A stretch of DNA of 64,000 nucleotides from a virus: positions 50,375 through 114,374 of IMG/VR virus record IMGVR_UViG_3300037106_000048. The stretch is one strand, 5' to 3'. The notes below the pieces were generated by a model. That model made no database searches and was not told where the DNA came from. It was given only the letters and a program-made list of their open reading frames with translations. This document shows positions 52,031 to 60,946 of this stretch, piece by piece; the first letter of the stretch is position 1, and the number at the start of each line of letters is the position of its first letter. The translations under genes and the position numbers were made by a program.

Positions 52031-52202
52031 AAAAACTGGAAATAAATATTTAATAATTAATGATAATGTAATTAATGCAACAAATATTAATGACGGTCAA
52101 TTAATGATATTATATTGTGGTAAAAGAAAAAATTCTGATTCAATTGAAATTTTTGTAAGGGAAAGATTAGAATTTCTCGAAAAATTTAAAATAATTTCTT
52201 AA
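52014..52202 (+). CDS. Hypothetical protein, 62 residues
   Basis: This small beta-rich protein (ARHKKTGNKYLIINDNVINA; FVRERLEFLEKFKIIS) resembles short SH3-like 'KTGxxY-x-I' proteins found in many phages. Function unknown. It overlaps the previous gene, and the helicase starts two bases after its stop. Confidence 0.5.
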   Translation: MEARHKKTGNKYLIINDNVINATNINDGQLMILYCGKRKNSDSIEIFVRERLEFLEKFKIIS

Positions 52203-52203
52203 T

Positions 52204-53688
52204 ATGAATCATAAACCAACACCAGAACAAGAAAGAATTTTTCTTTTTACAAAAAAAAGACCCGAAAATATACTTATTAAAGCCTTCGCAGGATGTGGAA
52301 AAACCTCAACTATTGTTGAAGCAGTTAAATTACTACCACAAAATAAAAATATTATGTTTTTAGCATTTAATAAACATATTCAAGAAGAATTAAAAACCAA
52401 ACTACCTGAATATGTTAGATGTTATACTACTTATGGTCTTGGTACTTCAGCAATTAAAAGAAAATATGGTGATAAAATTCAATTTGATGAATTTAAAGCA
52501 GATAAGATAATATTAAAAAAATCAAAAAGTTGGGAATTACATGATGAATTTAAAGATGAAGAAGAAATTGGATTTTATTTAAATAACATAAAAAAACTCG
52601 CTAATTTATGTAGATTAACACTTACTACAAAATCAGAATATATTCCATATATTTCCGAAAGATATGATATTCCAATAAATAAACCAAAAGATATTAAAAG
52701 AGTATTAAAAGTCTTGGATGAAATGACAATAGATAGAAAAACATTTGATTATACAGATATGATATATTTACCTGCTGTTGATAATAGTATTTGGATGTTT
52801 CCTCAAGATTATGTTTTTATTGATGAAATACAGGATTTAAATAGATGCCAAATTAAAATTGTTGAAAAAATATTAAAAAAAGATAAAACAAATGGAAAAA
52901 TTATTGGTAGATTAATTAGTGTCGGAGATTTTTTCCAAGGGGTCTACGGTTTCAACGCAGCAGATGACAAGTCTTTCGAATGGTTTGAAAAATTTCCAAA
53001 TACAAAAATACTTCCACTTTCAGTATCATTTAGATGTTCAAAAAATGTGATAAAAAAAGCACAAGAAATTGTTCCTGATATTAAAGCATTAGATAATGCC
53101 CCTGATGGTATAGTAAGAGATGGTAATGTAATTACTGAAGCGCAAAGTGGTGATTTTGTATTATGTAGAACTACAATGCCATTAGTAAAACTATTTTTTG
53201 AATTTCTTACACTACATAGAAAAGCAATTATTAAAGGCTCTGATATTGGTGTACATCTTATTGAATTAATTGGTAAAATTAATAATATTGATAAATTAAT
53301 TAAATTCTGGGAAAAAGAATTAGCAACATTTAGACGTGATTTAATGTCAGAAGGAATATTAAATCCTAATGAACATAGTGGATATACTGCTCTTGAAGAT
53401 AAGGTGATGACATTATTATTTTTAGCCAGACTTTCTGATAGTATTATTGATTTAAAATATAAAATAAAAACAATATTTACTGATGAAATACAAGGAATTT
53501 GTTTAAGTACTGTACATAAAATCAAAGGTTTAGAAGCTAATAGAGTTTTTATAATCAGACCTGATTTATTACCGTTACAAAATGTTAAATCTTGGCAATA
53601 TATTCAAGAAAAAAACCTTGAATATGTGGCTTATACAAGAGCTAAACTTGAACTAATATTTGATAGAAATTGGACAGATGAAAAATAA
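52204..53688 (+). CDS. UvrD/Rep-type superfamily 1 DNA helicase
   Basis: This 494-residue protein has the SF1A motif series: Q-motif PTPEQERI, Walker A AFAGCGKTST (about 27-36), and DEXX box FIDEIQDL (about 206-213). It continues SVGDFFQGVYGF (III), LSVSFRCSKNV (IV), STVHKIKGLEANRVFI (V), and EYVAYTRAKLEL (VI). It is shorter than UvrD (about 720), like T4 Dda (439). It unwinds DNA 3'-5' or 5'-3' during replication, recombination or repair; the polarity cannot be read from the sequence. It is expressed from the host-type promoter at 51495-51524. Confidence 0.9.
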   Translation: MNHKPTPEQERIFLFTKKRPENILIKAFAGCGKTSTIVEAVKLLPQNKNIMFLAFNKHIQEELKTKLPEYVRCYTTYGLGTSAIKRKYGDKIQFDEFKADKIILKKSKSWELHDEFKDEEEIGFYLNNIKKLANLCRLTLTTKSEYIPYISERYDIPINKPKDIKRVLKVLDEMTIDRKTFDYTDMIYLPAVDNSIWMFPQDYVFIDEIQDLNRCQIKIVEKILKKDKTNGKIIGRLISVGDFFQGVYGFNAADDKSFEWFEKFPNTKILPLSVSFRCSKNVIKKAQEIVPDIKALDNAPDGIVRDGNVITEAQSGDFVLCRTTMPLVKLFFEFLTLHRKAIIKGSDIGVHLIELIGKINNIDKLIKFWEKELATFRRDLMSEGILNPNEHSGYTALEDKVMTLLFLARLSDSIIDLKYKIKTIFTDEIQGICLSTVHKIKGLEANRVFIIRPDLLPLQNVKSWQYIQEKNLEYVAYTRAKLELIFDRNWTDEK

Positions 53689-53699
53689 TAAATTATAAT

Positions 53700-53981
53700 A
53701 TGGAATGGAAAGTTAAAATCGAAAGAAAAGAAAATCAAAGGATTGTTGTAAAATTCAATCCAGAAGCAGAACATTTATATTTTTATGGTCAATATAAACC
53801 TCATAATCAAGAATGGGTGACATTTAGTGAAAATAAATGTAAAATATTTGATATTGATGCAAATACAATTCAAGAAACATTATTAAGTACTTATGAAATA
53901 ATGAAAAAAAGACTTGATAAATATAATGAAATTGCAGAAGGATTTACTTTAATTAAAGTAATCGAAATTCAGGAAAAATAA
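53700..53981 (+). CDS. Hypothetical protein, 93 residues
   Basis: Not recognised. It has a beta-rich N-terminal half (KVKIERKENQRIVVKFNPEA; HLYFYGQYKPHNQEWVTFSE) and a helical end. It is the last gene of the helicase operon, 11 bases after it, and converges with a membrane-protein gene four bases away. Confidence 0.5.
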   Translation: MEWKVKIERKENQRIVVKFNPEAEHLYFYGQYKPHNQEWVTFSENKCKIFDIDANTIQETLLSTYEIMKKRLDKYNEIAEGFTLIKVIEIQEK

Positions 53982-53985
53982 ATTA

Positions 53986-54351
53986 TTATTTAGTGTTTGC
54001 ACCCATATTGCTTCCAAGTGAACCGCCAGTATTAGCAATAGGTTTTTCGTGATTTTGATTTTCTTTATTCATTGCTTCAATCGTTGCATTTAATGAACCA
54101 ATCGAAGAATTAATATTACCAAGTTTATCATAAAATATTTGATTTTGTGATTTTTGGTCTTCAAACATTTTGCTATAAACCTTTTCAGTATTATCAACTT
54201 TTGGTACTATAACAATTTGATAAAACCCATAGAAAATTCCTAATATTGTACCTATTGTAGCAAAAAAACTTTTTAAAGTAAACACTATTTGAGTATTTGC
54301 ATTTATTTGTACTTTAGTATTTATATCTGTTGTAGTTACTTTCTTTCTCAT
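53986..54351 (-). CDS. Membrane-anchored coiled-coil protein, 121 residues
   Basis: The start is taken at ATG 54351 (MRKKVTTTDINTK), because a longer frame to 54429 would overlap the upstream gene. One transmembrane helix (FFATIGTILGIFYGFYQIVI) is followed by a predicted extracytoplasmic helix and a Gly/Asn-rich tail (ANTGGSLGSNMGANTK). It follows a signal-peptide protein in the same late transcript. The pair could act in the envelope during lysis or assembly. Confidence 0.5.
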   Translation of the reverse strand: MRKKVTTTDINTKVQINANTQIVFTLKSFFATIGTILGIFYGFYQIVIVPKVDNTEKVYSKMFEDQKSQNQIFYDKLGNINSSIGSLNATIEAMNKENQNHEKPIANTGGSLGSNMGANTK

Positions 54352-54358
54352 TATTTCT

Positions 54359-54841
54359 TTATTTATTTTGAAAATAATTAGAACTTTCCCAAGAAATTTT
54401 AATATTAATTGTATCATTGCTTGTTTCATACCAGTAAATTATTGTTGGTTTAGTATCAATTATTGCAGTAAATCCATTTGGAAATTGTTCATGTGTAACT
54501 TCAATGTCATTAATAAATACTTTTGCATTATATATCCATGTCTTTACTAAAATATTATTTCTTTTTGATTCACTAATTAAAACTAATTCATATCTATATT
54601 TAGGTAAATTAGCTACTGTTTTTTGTGTAATATTATAATTAGCATATGTTAAAACTTTTTGTTTTGTTATATAAGATGAAATAATAATTTTATCTACATA
54701 TACATTATCTATAGATTTATCCACTGCCACATTACTCCAAGTACCAAGAGTATCATAAACAATTTTTTTATCATAAGATTGTGCTTTTAATGTTAAAATT
54801 GGAATAAACATTAAAAATAACAAAAAATATAATTTTTTCAT
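54359..54841 (-). CDS. Secreted protein with signal peptide, 160 residues
   Basis: MKKLYFLLFLMFIPILTLKA followed by QSYDKK is a typical Sec signal peptide with cleavage after KA. The mature about 140 residues are beta-rich (YRYELVLISESKRNNILVKT; AKVFINDIEVTHEQF). Not recognised. It has its own late motif 18 bases upstream and precedes the membrane-anchored protein by seven bases. The late timing and export suggest a role in lysis, envelope alteration or virion release. Confidence 0.65.
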   Translation of the reverse strand: MKKLYFLLFLMFIPILTLKAQSYDKKIVYDTLGTWSNVAVDKSIDNVYVDKIIISSYITKQKVLTYANYNITQKTVANLPKYRYELVLISESKRNNILVKTWIYNAKVFINDIEVTHEQFPNGFTAIIDTKPTIIYWYETSNDTINIKISWESSNYFQNK

Positions 54842-54859
54842 AGTATTACTATTATTGCT

Positions 54860-54867
54860 ATAAATAC
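54860..54867 (-). promoter_or_regulatory. Late promoter motif
   Basis: GAAGTATTTATAGC on the minus strand, 18 bases before the start at 54841. Confidence 0.6.
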
Positions 54868-54880
54868 TTCAATATAAATA

Positions 54881-54910
54881 AAAAAAGGGATTGAATTCAA
54901 TCCCTTTTTT
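54881..54910. terminator. Intrinsic terminator after the major capsid gene
   Basis: AAAAAAGGGATTGAA followed by TTCAATCCCTTTTTT is a perfect 30-base palindrome, 22 bases past the capsid gene stop on the minus strand. Confidence 0.85.
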
Positions 54911-54931
54911 CTTTATTTATTACTTAATTGA

Positions 54932-56617
54932 TTACTGTAAGTCACCAATTCCAAATGTCTGTAAACCATCACAGTAAATTCTACCATAATATCTGTTCAA
55001 TACCATTTTCTTTGCATAACGAGTCATGATACCACGAATCGGTGTAAAGTCAAATGGATTGTACATTACAGGAGTTAACTGCATTGGTACGTATGGAGCA
55101 TATATGTAACCTGTTTCCAAGATACTTGTTCCTTTATGACCAATTAATACTGTATTAGCTGGTGAATAAGGGTCACGATATACTAAATATCTTCCACTAA
55201 GAGTACCGATTTTTTCAATACCCATGTTATACTTATCCTGTTCAGGAGCAGCATTACTTACATGGAAATATTCAAGGTCATCGAATACTGCACTTACTTC
55301 AGGAGATACAACTACCCATGATGCACCACCACGCAATGTCGATTTGTGGATTTGAGCAGAAATTTGGTTAATCTTTGTTACCAAAGTTTGATTCCAGTCT
55401 TTCTGTACACCATAGTAAGTGTTAGTTCCTTTACGAAGTCCGTTATAGTCCCAACGAGCAGTCCAAGCAGCACCTCTACGTAAATCACGAAGAATTTCAC
55501 GGTCAATTTCAGCAGCCATTTGTTCTGACAATAAAGCTGTTAATTCAGCTTCAGCGTCAATGTTATGGAATGCACTAACGTCCTGTGCCAATTCAGGTGT
55601 CCACATAGCACGCATTTTACGTGTTTCTACAGATACTGTTACTTGGTCAAGTACGAAAGTTACTTCAGCCATTCTTGAATCTTCTTCAAGGTCGCTGTAA
55701 GTTCTATAAATTGCTTTAAATGTAGTTGTGCCAGTTGTGCCAGACAATGGTTGATAACCATTTGCGCCCGGATATTGAAGGTCAACAACAAAAACAATTT
55801 GTCCTAATTTATTAACAATACCTTGTCCATATTTCTGAACTTTTACGTTGAAAGGAATAGGATTACCAGCTACAATAGTTTCACTTGCATAAGGAGCAGG
55901 TGCGGTTAAAGTCTTATTTGATATGATATGTAAACCAGCAAGGAAAGATTCAGTATCAATCTGAACACCAGCAGGACCGATTAATTTACCATCATTAGTA
56001 GTTGAAAAACCGCTAAGTGTTATTGTTGCAAATTTGTCAGTACCAAGTGTGAATGCTGCAACTGTAGTTGCACCAGTAGCTACACTCATTGTACCTTTTG
56101 AACGGTCAAATAATGAAGTACCTTCATCGTTATATGAAGTTGCATAGAATGCATCATACAATGAACGTGTTTCAAATTGTGTTAAACTTGTGGTTGGTTT
56201 TTCAGCAGCGTTGCCATAAGCACCGTCTGGTGATGTGTGTAAATTACCCGGAGTGGTTGTTGTAGTAGAGCTATCTACTCTAACACTTGTTTTTGGGTTA
56301 ATATAGTACAATTTACCAATAGGTAAGTTAAGTGCTTGTACAGACACGATATCATTTGCTAACAATTTAGCAAATACTCTTCGGATTACAGGGAATGCAA
56401 CAGTTTCGAACTGACCACTTGAAGAAGAATCACTTGATTCATTAATCATATGTGACAATTGATTTTCAAACAATTGTGCGCAGTTTTCTTTTACGTTACC
56501 TTCCAAACCTTCTAACAAACCGATTTTTTCCCATCTGTTAGTAGTTATTTCTCTTTGTTCACGGAGTTGTTTTAATCCAATATTACCAACTTCCGCAGAT
56601 TCCATTAAAAATCCCAT
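54932..56617 (-). CDS. Major capsid protein, T4 gp23-like
   Basis: This 561-residue protein has the gp23 N-terminal region (LKQLREQREITTNRWEKIGL). RRVFAKLLANDIVSVQALNL and IGKLYYINPKTSV follow, then YDAFYATSYNDEG. Conserved later blocks include RAMWTPELAQDVSAFHNIDA, EAELTALLSEQMAAEIDREI, LRGGASWVVVSPEVSAVFDD, and ITPVRGI-type GIMTRYAKKMVLNRYYGRI near the end. It forms the HK97-fold shell. The coding bias is noticeably less AT-rich than its neighbours, as expected for the most expressed gene. It follows the scaffold gene without its own motif and ends at a perfect terminator. Confidence 0.92.
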   Translation of the reverse strand: MGFLMESAEVGNIGLKQLREQREITTNRWEKIGLLEGLEGNVKENCAQLFENQLSHMINESSDSSSSGQFETVAFPVIRRVFAKLLANDIVSVQALNLPIGKLYYINPKTSVRVDSSTTTTTPGNLHTSPDGAYGNAAEKPTTSLTQFETRSLYDAFYATSYNDEGTSLFDRSKGTMSVATGATTVAAFTLGTDKFATITLSGFSTTNDGKLIGPAGVQIDTESFLAGLHIISNKTLTAPAPYASETIVAGNPIPFNVKVQKYGQGIVNKLGQIVFVVDLQYPGANGYQPLSGTTGTTTFKAIYRTYSDLEEDSRMAEVTFVLDQVTVSVETRKMRAMWTPELAQDVSAFHNIDAEAELTALLSEQMAAEIDREILRDLRRGAAWTARWDYNGLRKGTNTYYGVQKDWNQTLVTKINQISAQIHKSTLRGGASWVVVSPEVSAVFDDLEYFHVSNAAPEQDKYNMGIEKIGTLSGRYLVYRDPYSPANTVLIGHKGTSILETGYIYAPYVPMQLTPVMYNPFDFTPIRGIMTRYAKKMVLNRYYGRIYCDGLQTFGIGDLQ

Positions 56618-56641
56618 TTTATTTATTTATTTAATTTTTTT

Positions 56642-58282
56642 TTAATTAATTATTTTTTTGCTTCTTGATTTTTCTACATACTCAATTAAATGTTTCATTC
56701 TATTAATGTGTTCATTATTTTCGTATGCCGTTTTTTCAACTACTTCATCAAGTTTTTGTTTTGAAGACGGTTGTATCGAAGCAGATACTTTGTTTTCAAT
56801 GTTTTCAGTTAAAGTTTTACGGCTACCTTTCATTTCAGTAAGGATTGCTTTATACTTTTTCTGTGATTCAGCAATTGTATCAATTTTTTTAAATTCATTG
56901 ATAATTTTAATTTTATCATCTTGCGTTAATGCCAATGTTTCATTTACCAAAAGGTTATTTACATGAGCCAAATTGGTATTGAATGTTGCCATTTCTTTCA
57001 ATTGATTGCGATATTTTTCCAATGCAGATTTATATTGTTCCACTAATGTAGTTACTGATTGTTTGTATTTCTTAGTTTCATTTAATTGTTTTGTTAATTT
57101 CTTATTTTCATCAATTAAACCACCAAGTTTTTTATCAGATTCGGTTTGAAGACCACTACGCATTTTGTTTGCTGCAGCAGTATCTCTATATCCTTTACCG
57201 GGTATAGTTGCTGTTACTTTTTTCATATTTGCAAGTGTTTGTGTTTTACTTTCTTCAATTTCACTTTCTGAAACACCACTACCACCTAATACGGCTTCAA
57301 CGTCTTTGTCAGTAATTGGTTCTTCATCAATAAGTTTGTCAGTAGGACCTTGTGCATGCTGTGTATTTATTTGACTGTCCGTGCCATAAGTTTGAGCACC
57401 ATCAGTTGCACCACCAGCGTGCATTTCTTCTATGTTTTTTTCGTCAATAAGTTTATCAGTAGGACCTTGTGCGTGTTGTGTATTTATTTGACTGTCAGTG
57501 CCATAAGTTTGAGCACCATCAGTTGCACCACCAGCATGCATTTCTTCCATATTATTACCCATTGATTTAATCATTTCATCAATTTGACTTCTCATATTAA
57601 CTAATTGATTAAATGCAATTCCTTTATTGCCTTTTTCCATATATGAAGGTGATTCTGGTGCGATACCTTTCAGTTCCTCACCAAGTCCTTGCATAGTTGA
57701 AATTTCTTGTTCGATTTCATCCATTGTAATGACTTCATCTTCATTTCCTGCACCTTCTAAAGCAGAACCTACTCCATCAACATCAAGTTCTGTTATGTTA
57801 AATTCTTCAGTTTGAAGTGGTTTTTTTGCTTTTTCATCGAAAGGTTTGCCGTCACCAGCAGTTTCTTCGACTTTTTGAACACCCTTTGCTTTTTCTTTAT
57901 AAGGGTCACTTTTGCCTACAGTATCAGTGATTTTTACATCTTCTTCAACTTTTGCCACTTTTTTTGCTGGTTCTGTGAATACACCATCTTTTCCAGCAAT
58001 TTCTTCAACCTTTTTGGTCTCTTTTACTTCTTTTTTCATATCAGATTCTTTATTTGATTCGGTTTCACCTACAACTATAGGTTCTTTTGTTTCGTCAAGT
58101 TTTTTATATGACTCTTTTGTTTTTTTATTTTTATTTTGTAATTCTTCCTTTAATAAGTTATTAAACTTTTCAGGAAATTCTTCAGCTAATTTTTGTTTAG
58201 CATTAGCTTCCGCAGATTCCTTGATTGCATTATAATCAGTTAATGCTTCTTTGATTATCGATGATTTCTTATCGTCTTTCAT
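56642..58282 (-). CDS. Prohead core/scaffolding protein, gp22-like
   Basis: The start is taken at ATG 58282 (MKDDKKSSIIKEALTDYN), as an upstream ATG at 58327 overlaps the late motif. The protein has 546 residues. It has a long acidic/lysine-rich, low-complexity N-terminal part, then two perfect copies of a 39-residue unit (EEMHAGGATDGAQTYGTDSQ...). A coiled-coil C-terminal region ends NNEHINRMKHLIEYVEKS. Charge, coiled coil and position between prohead protease and capsid genes identify it as the scaffold core, normally removed by the protease. Confidence 0.8.
   Translation of the reverse strand: MKDDKKSSIIKEALTDYNAIKESAEANAKQKLAEEFPEKFNNLLKEELQNKNKKTKESYKKLDETKEPIVVGETESNKESDMKKEVKETKKVEEIAGKDGVFTEPAKKVAKVEEDVKITDTVGKSDPYKEKAKGVQKVEETAGDGKPFDEKAKKPLQTEEFNITELDVDGVGSALEGAGNEDEVITMDEIEQEISTMQGLGEELKGIAPESPSYMEKGNKGIAFNQLVNMRSQIDEMIKSMGNNMEEMHAGGATDGAQTYGTDSQINTQHAQGPTDKLIDEKNIEEMHAGGATDGAQTYGTDSQINTQHAQGPTDKLIDEEPITDKDVEAVLGGSGVSESEIEESKTQTLANMKKVTATIPGKGYRDTAAANKMRSGLQTESDKKLGGLIDENKKLTKQLNETKKYKQSVTTLVEQYKSALEKYRNQLKEMATFNTNLAHVNNLLVNETLALTQDDKIKIINEFKKIDTIAESQKKYKAILTEMKGSRKTLTENIENKVSASIQPSSKQKLDEVVEKTAYENNEHINRMKHLIEYVEKSRSKKIIN
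57324..57547 (-). repeat. 117-base tandem duplication in the scaffold gene
   Basis: The segments beginning tcatcaataagttt (57324) and tcgtcaataagttt (57441) are offset by 117 bases. They differ only at scattered, mostly silent positions and encode 39-residue repeats. Confidence 0.9.
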
Positions 58283-58317
58283 ATTATTAATGTCGTAACT
58301 AATACCATAATTTTTAT

Positions 58318-58325
58318 ATAAATAC
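58318..58325 (-). promoter_or_regulatory. Late promoter motif for scaffold-capsid operon
   Basis: ATGTATTTATATAAAAA on the minus strand, 35 bases before the start at 58282. Confidence 0.6.
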
Positions 58326-58381
58326 ATTCTCTTTACGAAAAAGTGTAATTACATACTAAAATTCTTATTTGTAAGTCTTTT

Positions 58382-60310
58382 TTATAATAAGAAATTATTA
58401 ATTGCTTTTATTATTTTACCTTCTTCTTCCTTAATAAGAATACCATTTTTGTTTATATAATTCTCACCAAAACTTTTATCACCACGTTTTTCTGGAAATA
58501 AATATGCACCCGGAGTACTTGGAGTTGAAACTAAATCGAAACCAATTAATTCAAAATCTCCTTGAACTAAATTTTCACCATTTATTTCTTTAAGTGTTCC
58601 AACACCACGACTTGAAATTCCTAATTTAATTTTGTTTTGCAAATACAAAACAATTTTATCACCAATTACAGAAACAACACCATATCTAATATATCCGGGA
58701 CTAACAATTATTTTTAATTGACCATATAACACATTTTCTTGTTCACCAGTACCCCACCACATTTTAGTAATCATATGAGAAATATTTTGAAGTGATATGA
58801 TACTGGAATTACCTGTCCAATGTGATTTACCATTTACTTTAATTAAAAAATTTCCATTTTTTACTCTTACACAAGCAATATTATCATCGAAATTTATTTC
58901 ACTTATTTTTATACTTCTTTTATCTAAATAAATATGTTTTGTTTTTGAAATATTTAAATTATATTGTAAATGACTATTTTCTAATTTAATTAATCTTTTT
59001 TTATTTGCGTCTTCAGTAATATACTCAACAGTACCATCAGAAAGAATCATTTCCCTTTTTAATATTTTATGGTCAATAATTTCTCTATCTTTTGGTTGAT
59101 AAGTAGTAATATTACCACAGCCACCAATCTTAATTAAAACTTCATGTAAATCTTCAATTAATTGTTTTGATATCGAAAAAACTGATTCTTTACGTATTTT
59201 ATTGATAGTTTTATTTTTTATTAATCTTCCATCACCTAATTCAAACCATCTAAACAATATTTTCAATAAATCGGAAGATGCTTGTTTTAATTCAATAGGA
59301 ATATATTTATTAAATGAATCACCTAAAACATATAAATAATCATATAATCTAGCATCATTTATGTGATATTGACATTTACCATCATTATGTTCATCCTTCC
59401 AATATTTAAAAGGTAATTTTTTTAATAAATTTTCGATTATTATTTTCTTTTCAATATTCTTTTGTGTTATAACAACATCGTATCCCTTTAATTTATATTG
59501 ATTTGATTTAGTTCCACCACAATGACCTTCAGCTAAATATATTCCTATAAATGCAAACCAATCTTCAGATTTAATATTTATTGATTTTGTGTATTTTTCG
59601 ATTAAGTCATGTTTATAGTTAAAACTTAAAGTATTTTTATTTACACCGTTTAAAGTAAAATATTCCAAATATTGACCATTCCATTTAGCAGTTTTTAATA
59701 TTTTATATTTACCTGACGATAAAATATTATTTTTATTATCATAAATATCTTTAGCATAATAATATTCTTGTTTACGTTTAGAATCTTCTAATAAAAATCT
59801 ATGATTTGCAGTAACCGTTAAATCAATATTAGTTCCCAAAAATTTATACATTTTGCCTTCATATGGCATATATATTTTTTTATCGATTTTTTGAATCTCA
59901 ATTTGATTAGTATCTATATTAAGTGTTAAAATTTCTTCATTGTCTGAAATATCTTTAAACCATTTCCAACCACTCTTTGTAAGTATTTGAGAATTAGATG
60001 CTTGCACACAATCGGGATGGTCTGCTTCTGATACTGCACTATTTGTATTAACTAATTCCTGATATATTTTAACTTGTGGTATTAAAACATCTTTGGGATA
60101 AATTCGACCATTTTTGTTTTTAACACCCCATTTTTGTAATATACAATTAACTAAAACTGGTTCATTAGGTTTAAGTTCAAAATTTTCATTAAGAATATCT
60201 TTATTAATTTCAGAACTAATATATCCTGCGTCATGTTCTATAAGAATCCCAAATCCTGTTTGACCTGCTTGTATTATTTTACTTTCGTTTAAAGGAAATA
60301 TCATACTCAT
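58382..60310 (-). CDS. Prohead protease, gp21-like, containing an intein
   Basis: This is a 642-residue precursor. Residues 1-100 are the N-extein: NKNGRIYPKDVLIPQ, then SEADHPD with the probable catalytic His98. Residues 101-501 are a LAGLIDADG intein. Residues 502-642 are the C-extein: SSIISLQNISHMITKMWW, then KLGISSRGVGTLKE with the likely catalytic Ser566/567, then FDLVSTPSTPGAYLF. After splicing the protease has 241 residues, close to T4 gp21 (212). It cuts scaffold and capsid N-termini during head maturation. The intein sits two residues after the active-site His, so no active protease can form before splicing. CTATTTAT late motif 17 bases upstream. Confidence 0.88.
   Translation of the reverse strand: MSMIFPLNESKIIQAGQTGFGILIEHDAGYISSEINKDILNENFELKPNEPVLVNCILQKWGVKNKNGRIYPKDVLIPQVKIYQELVNTNSAVSEADHPDCVQASNSQILTKSGWKWFKDISDNEEILTLNIDTNQIEIQKIDKKIYMPYEGKMYKFLGTNIDLTVTANHRFLLEDSKRKQEYYYAKDIYDNKNNILSSGKYKILKTAKWNGQYLEYFTLNGVNKNTLSFNYKHDLIEKYTKSINIKSEDWFAFIGIYLAEGHCGGTKSNQYKLKGYDVVITQKNIEKKIIIENLLKKLPFKYWKDEHNDGKCQYHINDARLYDYLYVLGDSFNKYIPIELKQASSDLLKILFRWFELGDGRLIKNKTINKIRKESVFSISKQLIEDLHEVLIKIGGCGNITTYQPKDREIIDHKILKREMILSDGTVEYITEDANKKRLIKLENSHLQYNLNISKTKHIYLDKRSIKISEINFDDNIACVRVKNGNFLIKVNGKSHWTGNSSIISLQNISHMITKMWWGTGEQENVLYGQLKIIVSPGYIRYGVVSVIGDKIVLYLQNKIKLGISSRGVGTLKEINGENLVQGDFELIGFDLVSTPSTPGAYLFPEKRGDKSFGENYINKNGILIKEEEGKIIKAINNFLL
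58808..60010 (-). mobile_element. LAGLIDADG intein in the prohead protease
   Basis: This is a 401-residue intein. Cys1 opens block A (CVQASNSQILTKSGWKWF), block B is TVTANHRFLL, and two LAGLIDADG-like helices appear as FIGIYLAEG and LFRWFELGDG. Block F/G reads CVRVKNGNFLIKV followed by SHWTGN, then Ser +1 of the C-extein. The penultimate residue is Gly, not the usual His, a known but less common variant. It inserts at D100/S after HPD. The splicing blocks look intact; the endonuclease acidic residues are Glu and Asp. Confidence 0.85.
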
Positions 60311-60327
60311 TATTAAATGTCTTTTAT

Positions 60328-60335
60328 ATAAATAG
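60328..60335 (-). promoter_or_regulatory. Late promoter motif variant (CTATTTAT)
   Basis: AACTATTTATATAAAAG on the minus strand, 17 bases before the start at 60310. Confidence 0.45.
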
Positions 60336-60344
60336 TTTCAAATG

Positions 60345-60500
60345 CTATTTTATTTCAACAGCTATTTTAGGTTTTTCTTCTTTAATTATATTTTCTTTAT
60401 AATCATTTGTATTTTCAATAAATATCTGAGTTTCTAATTCTGCTAATATATTATTAAGCAATAAATTAATTTCCTTGAGTTTATCTAATTTTTTTTGCAT
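60345..60500 (-). CDS. Small coiled-coil protein, 51 residues
   Basis: ATG at 60500 and TAG at 60347-60345. The protein MQKKLDKLKEINLLLNNILA... is an amphipathic helix with a charged tail (KEEKPKIAVEIK). It sits between the membrane protein at 60513 and the protease gene on the same strand, with 12 bases to the former. Its stop overlaps no other gene. Probably a real small late gene; function unknown. Confidence 0.5.
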   Translation of the reverse strand: MQKKLDKLKEINLLLNNILAELETQIFIENTNDYKENIIKEEKPKIAVEIK

Positions 60501-60512
60501 AAAACATAAGGA

Positions 60513-60926
60513 TTATTCTGGGATTGTTATTTTTCTTACTTGCAATTGAATTTCATCAAGTTTTTTTAAGATTTTTTCAGATTCTACTCTACCAATTTTT
60601 TCACTTAAATCTAATAATATTGAAACGCCATTTAATACATGTAATGTTTCTTTTTCAGATTCCATCCATTGACGATTTCTTTCTTCTTCACGCTTAAGCA
60701 TTTCAATTCTAATTTTTTCTAAAGTATCTGAATGTTCTTTTCTGATAATATCAACCTTTGCAACATGTTGTTGTTGTATTAATTTTATTTCTGCACTTTT
60801 TTTCTTTAATGCTCTCATCATAACCAATGTTATTGGAAAAAATAATATTCCTGAAACAATAAATAAATAAAAAAATATATTTTGCCATATTTGCACTTGT
60901 AATAATATTGATTGAAATAACATCAT
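60513..60926 (-). CDS. Membrane protein with coiled-coil tail, 137 residues
   Basis: This 137-residue protein has one strong transmembrane segment (IFFYLFIVSGILFFPITLVM) and then a long charged coiled coil (ALKKKSAEIKLIQQQHVAKV; RIEMLKREEERNRQWMESEK). Not recognised. It lies upstream of the head-protease gene with a CTATTTAT late motif 12 bases before the start. Topology could suit a lysis accessory or membrane-anchored assembly factor. Confidence 0.55.
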   Translation of the reverse strand: MMLFQSILLQVQIWQNIFFYLFIVSGILFFPITLVMMRALKKKSAEIKLIQQQHVAKVDIIRKEHSDTLEKIRIEMLKREEERNRQWMESEKETLHVLNGVSILLDLSEKIGRVESEKILKKLDEIQLQVRKITIPE

Positions 60927-60938
60927 TTTCGTTTTCTA

Positions 60939-60946
60939 ATAAATAG
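60939..60946 (-). promoter_or_regulatory. Late promoter motif variant (CTATTTAT)
   Basis: TACTATTTATTAG on the minus strand, 12 bases before the start at 60926. Confidence 0.4.

Noticed and set aside
52944-53525. 193-codon minus-strand ORF
   Set aside because: It lies entirely antisense to conserved helicase motifs and has no independent support.
54311-54330. GTATTTAT motif on the plus strand
   Set aside because: It is inside the coding part of a minus-strand gene with no plus-strand gene downstream; probably a chance match.
57350-57565. Plus-strand ORFs across the scaffold repeat
   Set aside because: They are antisense to the duplicated scaffold segment and exist only because of its composition.
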